A DNA stretch of 64,000 bases from Lachnospiraceae bacterium MD335 (GTDB taxonomy: Bacteria; Bacillota; Clostridia; Lachnospirales; Lachnospiraceae), in NCBI GenBank assembly GCA_000403335.2, contig KE159628.1, positions 419,734 through 483,733 of the forward strand, written 5' to 3'. The notes below the pieces were generated by a model. The model had not been told where the DNA came from and did not search any database. It saw nothing but the letters and a program-made list of their open reading frames with translations. Positions 1 to 7,587 of this stretch are shown piece by piece. Positions within the stretch are counted from its first letter, which is position 1, and each line of letters opens with the position of its first letter. A program made the position numbers and the translations under genes.

Positions 1-329
1 CCGGTTAAGGGCATTAGATTGTCTTATATTTTCATTTCCAAATGACTAAACGGTACGCCCTGTCAAGGGACTTTCGCGGCATAAAGTACGGCTAAAGGAC
101 AAGCCGTAATTTATTCCACGGTTCCCCTGACAGGTCTAGTGTACAGCGGCGCAACGGCTTTGCCGATAACGGGGAACCGATTAAAAAACAAATCGGAGCC
201 CCGTTACCGTCAAGTCCATTGTACCGCCGTACACAGGGTATCGAAGCCGTGAGCATACAAGTTCGCAGGGCTCCGCCCTACAACCCGGCCTCCTCCAAAG
301 AACCAATTAGGCGCTGCCGGAAAGTTATT
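1..329. other. Noncoding hairpin-rich end of an element; possible transfer origin
   Basis: No gene is visible. The stretch has a strong hairpin at 167-206: TAACGGGG pairs with CCCCGTTA and CCGATT with AATCGG, around an A-rich loop. A flanking inverted repeat lies at 139-149 and 224-234 with one mismatch. Such nested GC-rich dyads next to small mobilisation-type genes are common at origins of transfer. The relaxase that would prove this is outside the window, so the role is inference. Confidence 0.3.
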
Positions 330-617
330 TTACTGGCGGACGGCTTCTGCAGTTTCCAGTTCTTCAAACAGGGCATCTACCCTTCGGGATATTAATGATA
401 CGCTGCCGATTTTCTGCATCAGGCTGTCAAGCCTCTTCTTACGCTCCGCTATCTGTTCATCGTAACGCTGGAGCATGAGTTTACGTTCCAGTTCTCCGTT
501 CTTGTACTCTGTAAGTATTCCTATCAGCTTTTTGGAAAAGTCGGCGCCGGGCTGGCTGTCGACAAACTCTACCAGGCTGCTGGGTATGCGTACGGATTTC
601 TGTATCATTTTTTCCAA
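330..617 (-). CDS. Small ribbon-helix-helix-like protein with coiled-coil tail
   Basis: The 95-residue product starts with a short beta-like stretch (QKSVRIPSSLVEF) followed by two predicted helices, the pattern of RHH/CopG-type DNA-binding proteins of plasmids and ICEs. Residues about 45-75 are highly charged and probably coiled coil (ERKLMLQRYDEQIAERKKR). A TTG start is used because GGGAG lies about 10 bases upstream of it; an in-frame ATG three codons later is the alternative. It lies downstream of a Cys-containing small gene on the same strand. A MobC-like accessory role is possible but not shown. Confidence 0.55.
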   Translation of the reverse strand: MEKMIQKSVRIPSSLVEFVDSQPGADFSKKLIGILTEYKNGELERKLMLQRYDEQIAERKKRLDSLMQKIGSVSLISRRVDALFEELETAEAVRQ

Positions 618-637
618 TCAAATCAATCTCCCTTCTG

Positions 638-922
638 TTATGCAAATGGCAGTTCCTCAGGATCATCCGTGTCATCATCTGGGAAATTTTCCAGTTCTTG
701 ACAGTATTGTGCAAACTTTCCGGCGCATTCATAGAAATTCTTTGATGTAAAAAGCAAATGTCCATTGCAAAAAGGAGAAGATGCTTTTTCAAAACCTACT
801 AATGCATACTCAATAAACGAATGGGTTTCAAGTTCTTTCCCTCTTTCAAAAACAAAACATGCCTGCATGATAACATAACCGATGGACCTGATTCTGCCAT
901 CTTTACATTTAAAACATTTCAT
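638..922 (-). CDS. Small unknown protein with N-terminal CxxC
   Basis: 94 residues, starting MKCFKCKDG, with one CxxC pair near the N terminus and an acidic C terminus (DDDTDDPEE). The ATG at 922 is preferred because AAAGAGG lies seven bases upstream. I do not recognise the family. It is 20 bases upstream of the RHH-like gene on the same strand, probably one operon, and divergent from the XRE regulator, so it may be under that regulator's control. Confidence 0.5.
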   Translation of the reverse strand: MKCFKCKDGRIRSIGYVIMQACFVFERGKELETHSFIEYALVGFEKASSPFCNGHLLFTSKNFYECAGKFAQYCQELENFPDDDTDDPEELPFA

Positions 923-991
923 CAATCAACCTCTTTCCAGCAATCGCGATTCGCTTATTTCATTCTCATTACATATGTGTTACAATAAAGT

Positions 992-1116
992 ATTAGATTA
1001 ATCTAATAAGACATTGGTTGTCTTACAAAAGTATTATATTCGACTATAGTCGAGATGTCAATACAAACTAACGATTTTAGTCGATATTTTAGAGGAGATA
1101 TTATGTCTATAGTCGA
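992..1116. promoter_or_regulatory. Operator region between divergent genes
   Basis: Two perfect palindromes lie between the divergent genes. One is ATTAGATTAATCTAAT at 992-1007 and the other is TCGACTATAGTCGA at 1040-1053. The half-site TAGTCGA recurs at 1078-1084, and CTATAGTCGA at 1107-1116 overlaps the first codons of the XRE gene. Repeated half-sites running into the start codon suggest autorepression by the regulator at 1103. No footprint exists; this is inference from symmetry. Confidence 0.6.
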
Positions 1117-1459
1117 GAGAATAAAAGAAAAATGCAAAGAACAAAAAACATCAATGAATGCATTAGAAAAATTATTAGGATTTGGTAATGGATCCATCAG
1201 GCTATGGGATAAAAAAATTCCCGGTTCAGATAAAGTAATTCTAATTGCAAAACAATTGAATGTTAGTATAGACTGGTTATTAACTGGAAAAGAAGATTCA
1301 GATCTTACACTAGAAGAAAAAAGATTAGTAGAATTATACCGAAATACAAATGACGTTGGTCAACCTTTGACCATGAAACATGCCGAAGATATCCAACAAG
1401 TACTTCCAAGAGTTAACCAAACACAGGAGCAAGAATCATTAAATTCACAGATTGGATAA
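1103..1459 (+). CDS. XRE-family helix-turn-helix regulator
   Basis: 118 residues. The N-terminal 65 residues form a Cro/CI-type HTH (SMNALEKLLGFGNGSIRLWDK, then VILIAKQLNVSIDWLLTG, the usual helix 4-5 signature). The C-terminal half is charged and probably mediates dimers. The ATG at 1103 follows AGAGGAG by six bases, so an upstream in-frame ATG at 1055 is rejected. Repeats of TAGTCGA upstream and inside the start suggest it represses itself and the divergent operon. It probably keeps an element's functions quiet. Confidence 0.8.
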   Translation: MSIVERIKEKCKEQKTSMNALEKLLGFGNGSIRLWDKKIPGSDKVILIAKQLNVSIDWLLTGKEDSDLTLEEKRLVELYRNTNDVGQPLTMKHAEDIQQVLPRVNQTQEQESLNSQIG

Positions 1460-1505
1460 ATAAGAAAAATAAATGATGAAATACTTTAAGAAAGGGATTA
1501 AATCC

Positions 1506-2048
1506 ATGACCTACAAACAAAATAAATCAACCATACATCCTGCATTAAAATTAATCATACTTTTAGCAGTATACGCATTAGGGTATATTTGTGGAAGCAT
1601 TAACCAAAAGCAAACAGAAACTGTAATAAGTGAAAACATTAATCAAAAACTGTCAGAAGCAGAGGCTAAAAGCAATAACTCATACAATGAAATTAACGAA
1701 ACTAACTCATCTGACAACGAAATAATAACTTCTAAATATACAATAACATATGACATATCATATTCCGAACTTAATAAAAACGAAAAAGAACTATATGACA
1801 AAATAATATCTACTGCTATGAACAAAGATAACACATTCATTACAGATAAAGAATTGAGCTTTAACCTTAATAGCGAAATATCAGAAAATGAGTCAATAAG
1901 AGTTCAATCGGTATTCTATAATAATTACCCTGATGTGACTATTTATACAACCAGATATTCTGACGCATGGATGTATCATGTAACACACTTGTTAAACGGA
2001 GTGCCACTTTATAGAACTTATTATTTTAATGTAAAATATAAGAAATAA
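1506..2048 (+). CDS. Membrane-anchored protein of unknown function
   Basis: 180 residues with a single N-terminal membrane segment (LKLIILLAVYALGYICGSI), then a polar Asn/Ser/Glu-rich linker and a folded C-terminal part with several Tyr. The basic residues before the segment suggest the C-terminal domain faces outward. ATG 1506 follows AAAGGGA; an ATG pair at 1473 is possible. The gene follows the XRE gene on the same strand and is AT-rich like it, which suggests joint acquisition. I do not recognise the family. Confidence 0.55.
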   Translation: MTYKQNKSTIHPALKLIILLAVYALGYICGSINQKQTETVISENINQKLSEAEAKSNNSYNEINETNSSDNEIITSKYTITYDISYSELNKNEKELYDKIISTAMNKDNTFITDKELSFNLNSEISENESIRVQSVFYNNYPDVTIYTTRYSDAWMYHVTHLLNGVPLYRTYYFNVKYKK

Positions 2049-2089
2049 GAAATAGCGGAGCCTGCATATGAGGTTCCGCTATTTCTTAT
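2045..2089 (+). terminator. Perfect 15-bp stem terminator
   Basis: ATAAGAAATAGCGGA (2045-2059) pairs with its exact complement at 2075-2089. The A/T-rich ends give U-rich tails on both strands. It overlaps the stop codon of the membrane protein gene. Confidence 0.7.
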
Positions 2090-2167
2090 CTTCATAGAGA
2101 TTGTTGATTGATTAGATTAATATTATCACAACTCGCAACTAAATGCAAACATATTTTTGTACTTTTA

Positions 2168-2196
2168 TTGACATTATATAACAAAAACTGTAAACT
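2168..2196 (+). promoter_or_regulatory. Promoter of the type I toxin mRNA
   Basis: TTGACA at 2168-2173, a 17-base spacer and TAAACT at 2191-2196. It lies about 45 bases before the toxin start, leaving a short leader (CTCCTAGACCCG and CGGGAGGGAG) that can fold over the ribosome binding site. Confidence 0.65.
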
Positions 2197-2242
2197 AATA
2201 TCGTTGCCACTCCTAGACCCGCAACGGGAGGGAGGTGACTAT

Positions 2243-2350
2243 ATGGATTCGTTCTTGTCTTTCTTACTCTCTATCACGGCAAAAGTAATCGCCTATTATG
2301 TATGCAAATGGTTCGATAGAGTTTTAAGCGGCAATGAGCCTAGGAAATAA
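2243..2350 (+). CDS. Fst/par-like type I toxin, small membrane peptide
   Basis: 35 residues: a single hydrophobic helix (FLSFLLSITAKVIAYYVCKW) followed by a charged tail (DRVLSGNEPRK), the layout of Fst-type membrane toxins. GGGAGGGAGG precedes the ATG by about six bases, and the leader can fold to hide it. The surrounding DNA supports a type I system. There is a strong upstream promoter, a convergent antisense promoter, a shared bidirectional terminator, and an 11-base direct repeat (TGACTATATGG) at the toxin start and again inside the antisense unit. It probably stabilises the element. The peptide is not Fst itself by sequence, so the family link rests on architecture. Confidence 0.7.
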   Translation: MDSFLSFLLSITAKVIAYYVCKWFDRVLSGNEPRK

Positions 2351-2370
2351 GCCAACCTAAAATGGAATAG

Positions 2371-2403
2371 AAAACCCCAAGAGTTACCGTCTCTTGGGGT
2401 TTT
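2371..2403. terminator. Bidirectional terminator shared by toxin mRNA and antisense RNA
   Basis: AAAACCCCAAGAG pairs exactly with CTCTTGGGGTTTT across an eight-base loop. Both strands end in a U4 run, so both convergent transcripts can stop here and pair over the stem. Confidence 0.8.
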
Positions 2404-2441
2404 CACTTAGCTGACTATATGGCAGCTCCTGTCTTTCGCCT
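2371..2441 (-). ncRNA. Putative antisense antitoxin RNA (par RNA II-like)
   Basis: A ~70-nt transcript is predicted from the minus-strand promoter (TTGCAA at 2471-2476, 17-base spacer, TATAAT at 2448-2453) to the shared terminator. It contains the complement of TGACTATATGG, present at 2412-2422 and again over the toxin start at 2236-2246. It can therefore pair in trans with the toxin start site and at the terminator, as described for the pAD1 par locus. Confidence 0.65.
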
Positions 2442-2447
2442 ACGGCT

Positions 2448-2476
2448 ATTATAGCATATGCATTTTAACATTGCAA
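2448..2476 (-). promoter_or_regulatory. Antisense RNA promoter
   Basis: On the minus strand: TTGCAA, 17-base spacer, perfect TATAAT. It points toward the toxin gene. Confidence 0.75.
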
Positions 2477-2554
2477 GATACCTGTATTACAAAATTTCTT
2501 CAGCTTTCCAAAAACATCCAAAATTTGTCTTACAAATTCATTTTTTAGGCGCCA

Positions 2555-2600
2555 AAACTCTTAATCAGGGTGTCCAGGGTTCGAGCCCCTGGCGGTGCAT
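2555..2600 (+). other. Attachment site: 3' half of tRNA-Lys(CTT)
   Basis: From the anticodon loop (CTCTTAA) through a full T arm (CCAGGGTTCGAGCCCCTGG) to an acceptor-like end, but with no 5' half upstream. This is the duplicated 3' end left when an integrase targets a tRNA gene. It marks the border between the element at 1-2,553 and the debris to the right. Confidence 0.75.
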
Positions 2601-2728
2601 GAAAAGTTCTAGGCTTGTAAATATACGGGTTTAGGGCTTTTTTGTTTGCGCATTTCTCCCCAACGGGTAAAAAAATCAGGTTACACAGCAAAACAGGCGC
2701 GCGCGGACAGAGCCGAGCGCGCCATTTG

Positions 2729-2863
2729 TTATTTGTATACGTGCATGACCTCATCAAGATGCGAGATACACTCATTACTTGCTATGGCCTCATACGCAAA
2801 ATGGAGATAACGCTTTGTTGTTTCTATTTCCTCATGCCCCATGAGGTCCATGACATCCGGATC
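2729..2863 (-). pseudogene. C-terminal scrap of a tyrosine recombinase
   Basis: Minus-strand translation reads PDVMDLMGHEEIETTKRYLH and onward to a stop at 2729. It holds the GH motif and the catalytic Tyr context of phage-type integrases. Only about 43 residues remain, and the 5' part has been replaced by serine-recombinase debris. It points at the tRNA-Lys attachment site, so it is probably the integrase of the element once inserted there. Confidence 0.7.
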
Positions 2864-2919
2864 TGTAAATTACCGTTAAAGACGGTTTTTACAGCTAAAT
2901 TGTTTTTAACTCGATTTTT

Positions 2920-3766
2920 TTATTGAATTGTTTCCCCATTCTCGCTGTCGGTCAGATTTCCGATGAAACGGTAATGGATTTCGATAGACTGAACTTTCTC
3001 ACCATTTACCCAGCATTTATCGCCCACTAAAATCTTTGTGATAAGTTCATTGATGATACAAGAATTTAATTCCTTCAGGTCACTGTACTGCCGGATCAGG
3101 CTTGTCCACTTCCCCGCATTCTGCTCTGTAGCATCATGCTCTGCCGACTGCTCCTGCAATGCGGAAAGCTGTTTTTTAAGTTCTTCCTGCTCCCTCTGGT
3201 ACTTTGGCAGAAGATTGTCTATGCTTGTGCCTGCAAGCCTGCCGACTGCGTAATCCTCATACAGCCTGCTTATGACTTATCTCCTCAAGTCTTTTCCCTA
3301 TGGTTCGCTTCTTCCCCTCAGCCAAGCCGTAATCGACGGTACTGTTTAACCGTTGCTGTTCCATAACCCTGCCAAGAACTGCCTGCCCGTCCGCCAATGC
3401 CATTGCCGCCCATTCCCTTATGTCTTTGAGGACAATATCGTACAAGTCCTGCTTTTTGATACGGTGCGGCATGCATCCGTCCGGTCCGTTTGCCTTGTAG
3501 TTTTGGCATGAGCCGAAATAGGTCTTTTTCGGGTTGCTCTCGCTCGTCTTTTCAGGGAAGAATGAAATGCGCCTGCCACAGTCCGGGCAGTATGCAATGC
3601 CGGAAAAGATAATCGGTTCTCTTTTTGCCTTGCACATACGTCTGCGCTTCCCGTTGACCTCCTGCACACGCTCCCACAGTTCCAAGTCCACGATCGGCTC
3701 GAAGATGTCCTTTACCACCACCCACTCGTCTTTAGGCCTCACATAGTTCTTGCTGACTTTGAACAG
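2920..3766 (-). pseudogene. Large serine recombinase remnant (Tn4451/TndX type)
   Basis: The C-terminal two thirds of a large serine recombinase are in two frames joined by a frameshift near 3,265. The upstream part has the recombinase zinc-ribbon region (CPDCGRR ... GPDGCMPH) and the downstream part the family's C-terminal domain (INELITKILVGDKCWVNGEK), which parallels INRLISRILVGEVKKVDGEK in the intact enzyme at 60,255. The N-terminal catalytic domain with its serine is missing and an in-frame stop lies at about 3,767. It cannot be active. Confidence 0.8.
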
Positions 3767-3852
3767 CTTTGACTATTTCTGCGCCACAAGACTGCCGACG
3801 CAGACCTCGTGCTTTTCGCAAAAACGAATCGTATGGTAATTTCAGTCACTCT

Positions 3853-3883
3853 ATAACAGGAGGCATTACCCGCCCCCTGTTAT
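3853..3883 (-). terminator. Probable terminator after the ABC permease gene
   Basis: ATAACAGGAGGC and GCCCCCTGTTAT form an imperfect dyad directly downstream of the permease stop codon. Confidence 0.45.
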
Positions 3884-6388
3884 TTATTCCACAGCCTCAA
3901 TCGATTCTACAATACTCATCCTGCTGATCTTCCGGAGTGGAATACAGGTTGCCAGGATACAGGCTCCGATGGCAAAAAGCGATGCGCAGGACATAGGAAC
4001 CACGGGAACTGCCGTCAACCGCAGGGTATCCGTTGCTCCGGCCTCCACAAATACGGTACCCAGATATCCGGCGATACTTCCGATTACCGCCGCATTCCTG
4101 CCATAATAAAATCCTTCCCACAAGAACACCCGGAACAGACTTCCCACACTCATACCCACAGCACGCTGTATCCCGATCTCCATGATCCGGGTATGGATAT
4201 TGGTGTACACCGTATTGATGATGTTCAATATCCCAATCAGACCGATGAACAGAATCAATCCCCAGGCCAGAAACCGGATCTGGGCTTCGCTTTCCTCATA
4301 CTGGCGGTCCGTCTGTTCATAGGATACCGTAACTGTCCCTGGTATCCGCTGGCCAAGTTCTTCCAGCACCTGATTGAAAGCGGTTCGGTCAGCGCCGTCC
4401 TTCAGTCCCGGACATAGTTCCGCATAGGTATCCGTTCCTGTAAGACCAGAATAGATCCGGTCGCTGACCAGAACCTGAACGCCGTTTATAAATCCGTTGT
4501 TTCCCATACTGAAATAACCGTCATAGCCGCTCATGGACAATAGTACCGGCAGCTTTTTCCCAGACACAGTGACCGTGCTCCCTTCTTCCACATGGGTCGT
4601 TCCGAAGGAAACCCCATCGATCTCCATGGGGATGGGATTGCGGACCACGCACCCCTCCCCTGCTTTCAGCATGTCAAGCTGCTCTTTTGTCAGCCTGGAA
4701 GCGAATTCATAATCCATCCAGCAGTCATTGAATCCGAAGATCTGAAAGGATTCGCCAACCCCCAGCACAATATCGGTGTCAATCCCTATGGGCCGGTTCT
4801 GCTCATCCAGCTCATAGAGGGAAAACTGCTGCGCCGCCACGTAATCCGCATTTTCTTCCAGTTCCAGCGCTTTTTTCTCCTCCGGTGAGATACCTTCGTA
4901 CTGATTGACGATGGAATAATCCCCCAGGTGTTCTGACAACGAACCGGATACACCAAGCAGCGACAGAAAACTCTGCAGCGTGATAAAGACGGTAATGCTC
5001 ATGACCAAGGACAGGACGGTTACCGCTGTCCGCCCTTTGCTGCGGCTCAGATTCAGTCTGGCATAATACCGTTCAAAGTTCCGGATCTTTTTGGTTTTCC
5101 GTTTCTTACGTTTCACCTGTCCCCTTGTTCCTGTCATAGCCGTGACCGGCGACACTCTGGCCGCAAACCGGGCCGCCGGAGCTGCCGCCAGAAATGTAAA
5201 TGCCAGAGTTACAAAGGCACTGACCAGCAGATATCCCCATTTTCCATTACTGTTGGCGTCTATCAAAGCCTGGAGCTGTTCCCTGCTTCCTGCCAGAAAC
5301 ATCTCCGGCGAAAGCTGATTTAATGCCGCGGTCAGAATCCCCTTTGCGGACAGACAGCCAAGCAGCAGACCAGCGGGAATCCCTGCCATACACAACAGCA
5401 ATATCTCTGTGGCAACCACACGATACAGCTGCCCTTTCTCTGCACCGATGGCCCTGAGCGTACCATACTGCCCAATCCGACCAGAAACGGCGATTTTCAA
5501 AATATTATAGACCACCAACCCGGCCGCCAGCAGAATCAGGGCAACGACCAGTACCCCCACGAACATCAGCCAGGAAAAACCGGCATCATCCATGGACAAT
5601 TCCGAATCGGCAGCCTCCGAACGATAAGAAATACCGAGCGCATTCAAAAGGGGAATATTGTAAAGAGTGTCCAGCTCATGAATCTCCAGCCTTTCGCAGA
5701 GGTCATCCATCACAGCCTGAAAGTTCTTAGGATTTTTGGTACGGATATCCATACTATAATAGAGATACTCTGGGGGAAGAACCGCCTCTGCCGTCCCCTG
5801 CCCGGCAAGGCCCAGGATATGGCCTCCGGTATAGCCCAGGAAATTACTCTCTGTAATCCCTGTCAGAGTAAACTCCGCCGTATAGTCACAGGCATCCACT
5901 ACGATCCCATGACGCAGGGCCTTGGAAAGGGAAAGGCTGATGGGATCCCCAATCTTCCCGTTAAATCCAAGAAACTGCAGGGCGTCTTCCGGCAGGGCCA
6001 GCTCCATAGGAGCTTCGGGCAGCCTCCCCTCCACAAGACGGGAATATGTGGGCCTGGCGGCAATCCCTCCGTCCCAGTATTCTGCCAGATCCAGGGAAAG
6101 CTGGTCATTCAGTTTCTGATCTCCCAGAGGAACAAAACGGCCGGTATAAGACAGACGGGAATCATTCTCCAGTATCTGTGCCTTTTCTTCCGTAAGCTGC
6201 ACAAAGGTTGCGTAGCGATCACCGCCGATGGCGACTGCCTGCTGCTGGCGCATGGCAGAGAGGACGCCGACGGACTGTCCTGCCGCGGTGGTCATCATGG
6301 TGGACAGAATCACCGCAATGAGAATCAGAAAAGAAGTCAGTTTCTGCGAAATCACTTCCTTAAGCGCCAGAGTAAGATAGCTTTTCAT
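3884..6388 (-). CDS. ABC transporter permease, FtsX/MacB type
   Basis: 834 residues. An N-terminal membrane helix (LTSFLILIAVILSTMMTTAAG) is followed by a large extracytoplasmic domain. Then comes a block of three helices around 270-410, a second FtsX-like half starting near residue 455, and three C-terminal helices. This is the two-half, ~800-residue layout of exporter permeases paired with a LolD/MacB-type ATPase (peptide or lipoprotein export, or antimicrobial-peptide sensing). It overlaps its ATPase gene by ATGA at 6385-6388, so the two were coupled. The ATPase is truncated, so the transporter is probably non-functional unless another ATPase serves it. Confidence 0.85.
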   Translation of the reverse strand: MKSYLTLALKEVISQKLTSFLILIAVILSTMMTTAAGQSVGVLSAMRQQQAVAIGGDRYATFVQLTEEKAQILENDSRLSYTGRFVPLGDQKLNDQLSLDLAEYWDGGIAARPTYSRLVEGRLPEAPMELALPEDALQFLGFNGKIGDPISLSLSKALRHGIVVDACDYTAEFTLTGITESNFLGYTGGHILGLAGQGTAEAVLPPEYLYYSMDIRTKNPKNFQAVMDDLCERLEIHELDTLYNIPLLNALGISYRSEAADSELSMDDAGFSWLMFVGVLVVALILLAAGLVVYNILKIAVSGRIGQYGTLRAIGAEKGQLYRVVATEILLLCMAGIPAGLLLGCLSAKGILTAALNQLSPEMFLAGSREQLQALIDANSNGKWGYLLVSAFVTLAFTFLAAAPAARFAARVSPVTAMTGTRGQVKRKKRKTKKIRNFERYYARLNLSRSKGRTAVTVLSLVMSITVFITLQSFLSLLGVSGSLSEHLGDYSIVNQYEGISPEEKKALELEENADYVAAQQFSLYELDEQNRPIGIDTDIVLGVGESFQIFGFNDCWMDYEFASRLTKEQLDMLKAGEGCVVRNPIPMEIDGVSFGTTHVEEGSTVTVSGKKLPVLLSMSGYDGYFSMGNNGFINGVQVLVSDRIYSGLTGTDTYAELCPGLKDGADRTAFNQVLEELGQRIPGTVTVSYEQTDRQYEESEAQIRFLAWGLILFIGLIGILNIINTVYTNIHTRIMEIGIQRAVGMSVGSLFRVFLWEGFYYGRNAAVIGSIAGYLGTVFVEAGATDTLRLTAVPVVPMSCASLFAIGACILATCIPLRKISRMSIVESIEAVE

Positions 6389-6572
6389 CTTCCGCCCACC
6401 TCCGTCAACACGCCGTCCACAATGGAAAACCGCCGGTCTGCCATTCCGGCCACGCGATTGTCATGGGTGATGATAACCAGCGTTTTTCCCATCTTTTCGT
6501 GTATTGCCCTGAGCATTTCCATCACTTCCCCTCCGCTTCTGCTGTCCAGATTTCCCGTTGGCTCGTCCGCGG
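6385..6572 (-). pseudogene. C-terminal fragment of the partner ABC ATPase
   Basis: About 62 residues beginning exactly at Walker B (ADEPTGNLDSRSGGEVMEML), then the switch His (LVIITHDNRVAGMADRR) and the stop overlapping the permease start. Walker A and the signature motif are gone. The sequence upstream of 6,572 is unrelated mobile DNA in the opposite orientation, so this is a clean recombination break. Confidence 0.85.
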
Positions 6573-7415
6573 TGTTCCGGTGGGGAGAGGGTTTAAGCGT
6601 GGCTTGTCAACAAAAGTGTCAAAGCGGTCCGTATTCACGCCCCAAGTCCTGTCGGAAGTTTTGCAGGATAAAATGCGGGCGGATGCCAACTACTACATGA
6701 AAGCCATCTTCCAACAGGAATTAAGGAACTTTGCAGTTCCTAGGAAAAGAAAAAGGGAAAAAACCATGACCTGACAGCTACGGAATACAAGGTTGCAAAA
6801 GAGGAAGAAAAGATTGAAAAACTATCAACGGATAAAATAGGACTGGAGGCTGACATTCTCGTCCTGAACCATAAAAGATCCACTACACAGAGGAAATTGG
6901 ACGAATTGGACGGGGAGATTGAAAGTTCCAATATATTCCTGAAAGCACTCCGGCAGATAAAACAGTTTATACAGTCATATCTTCCCTTTGCGCCGCTGAT
7001 TGAGGAATTTGCGAACCATGTGGAGCGCGGGGCGGATATAGAGGCAGGAAACAGCTTTCGCGGTTTGTTGACCGCACTTGGAGAACTGCTAAATTCATTC
7101 AAAGAGATTATAAAAGACGGGTTATGCTGGTTTCCCCGCCTTATGCGGTGGCAGACCTCAAAGGGCGAAGTTTCCCCTGTGTTTGAAGATAACGGGAATG
7201 AAGGATATTACTACCGACTGAAATCCTATATGGATATCCATACAAGTCATGCCGTTACAAGGCAGGAATACTCAAAGGAACTGATACAGCCGAAAATCAA
7301 GCCGGTAAACCGAACAGGCACAATAGAGCAGTTGGCGCAGAATGTGGAGGCTGTCGAAAAGCAGGTGCAGCTTATGGGTGTAGGGATGAGTCAAAATCAT
7401 AAGTGTCAAAGTTGA
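6573..7415 (+). pseudogene. Frameshifted mobile-element gene, possibly a relaxase C-terminal part
   Basis: Two frames joined by a shift near 6,765. The first has TPQVLSEVLQDKMRADANYY, the second a long coiled-coil stretch (ATEYKVAKEEEKIEKLSTDK, then KLDELDGEIESSNIFLKALR) and a conserved-looking tail (DGLCWFPRLMRWQTSKGEV). The layout fits the coiled-coil C-terminal half of Mob/Pre-type relaxases, whose catalytic N-terminal half would have been lost at the 6,572 junction. The assignment is tentative. Confidence 0.4.
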
Positions 7416-7502
7416 CAAATTATAAAATAGCAGAATTAAATTTAAAATTGAAATGTTTCAAGAAGTACCTGCATTTGTAAAAAGAGCAAAATAATATAAA
7501 TT

Positions 7503-7566
7503 CTTATTCCAACTTTATTCCCAATGCGTTATAATTTAAAAAATTGGGAATAAAGTTGGGAATAAA
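7503..7566. promoter_or_regulatory. Inverted-repeat operator around a TATAAT box
   Basis: TTATTCC-AACTTTATTCCCAAT (7503-7524) mirrors ATTGGGAATAAAGTTGGGAATAA (7543-7565) with one gap. TTATAATTT at 7531-7539 sits between the arms. This probably regulates the AlbA/Schlafen-like gene that follows. Confidence 0.6.
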
Positions 7567-7587
7567 TCCGTATCGAGGAGAATGTCA

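Noticed and set aside
5678..6700. A 340-codon plus-strand ORF opposite the ABC permease
   Set aside because: It is antisense to a gene with clear transporter motifs and its residues show no domain; long antisense frames are expected in this GC range.
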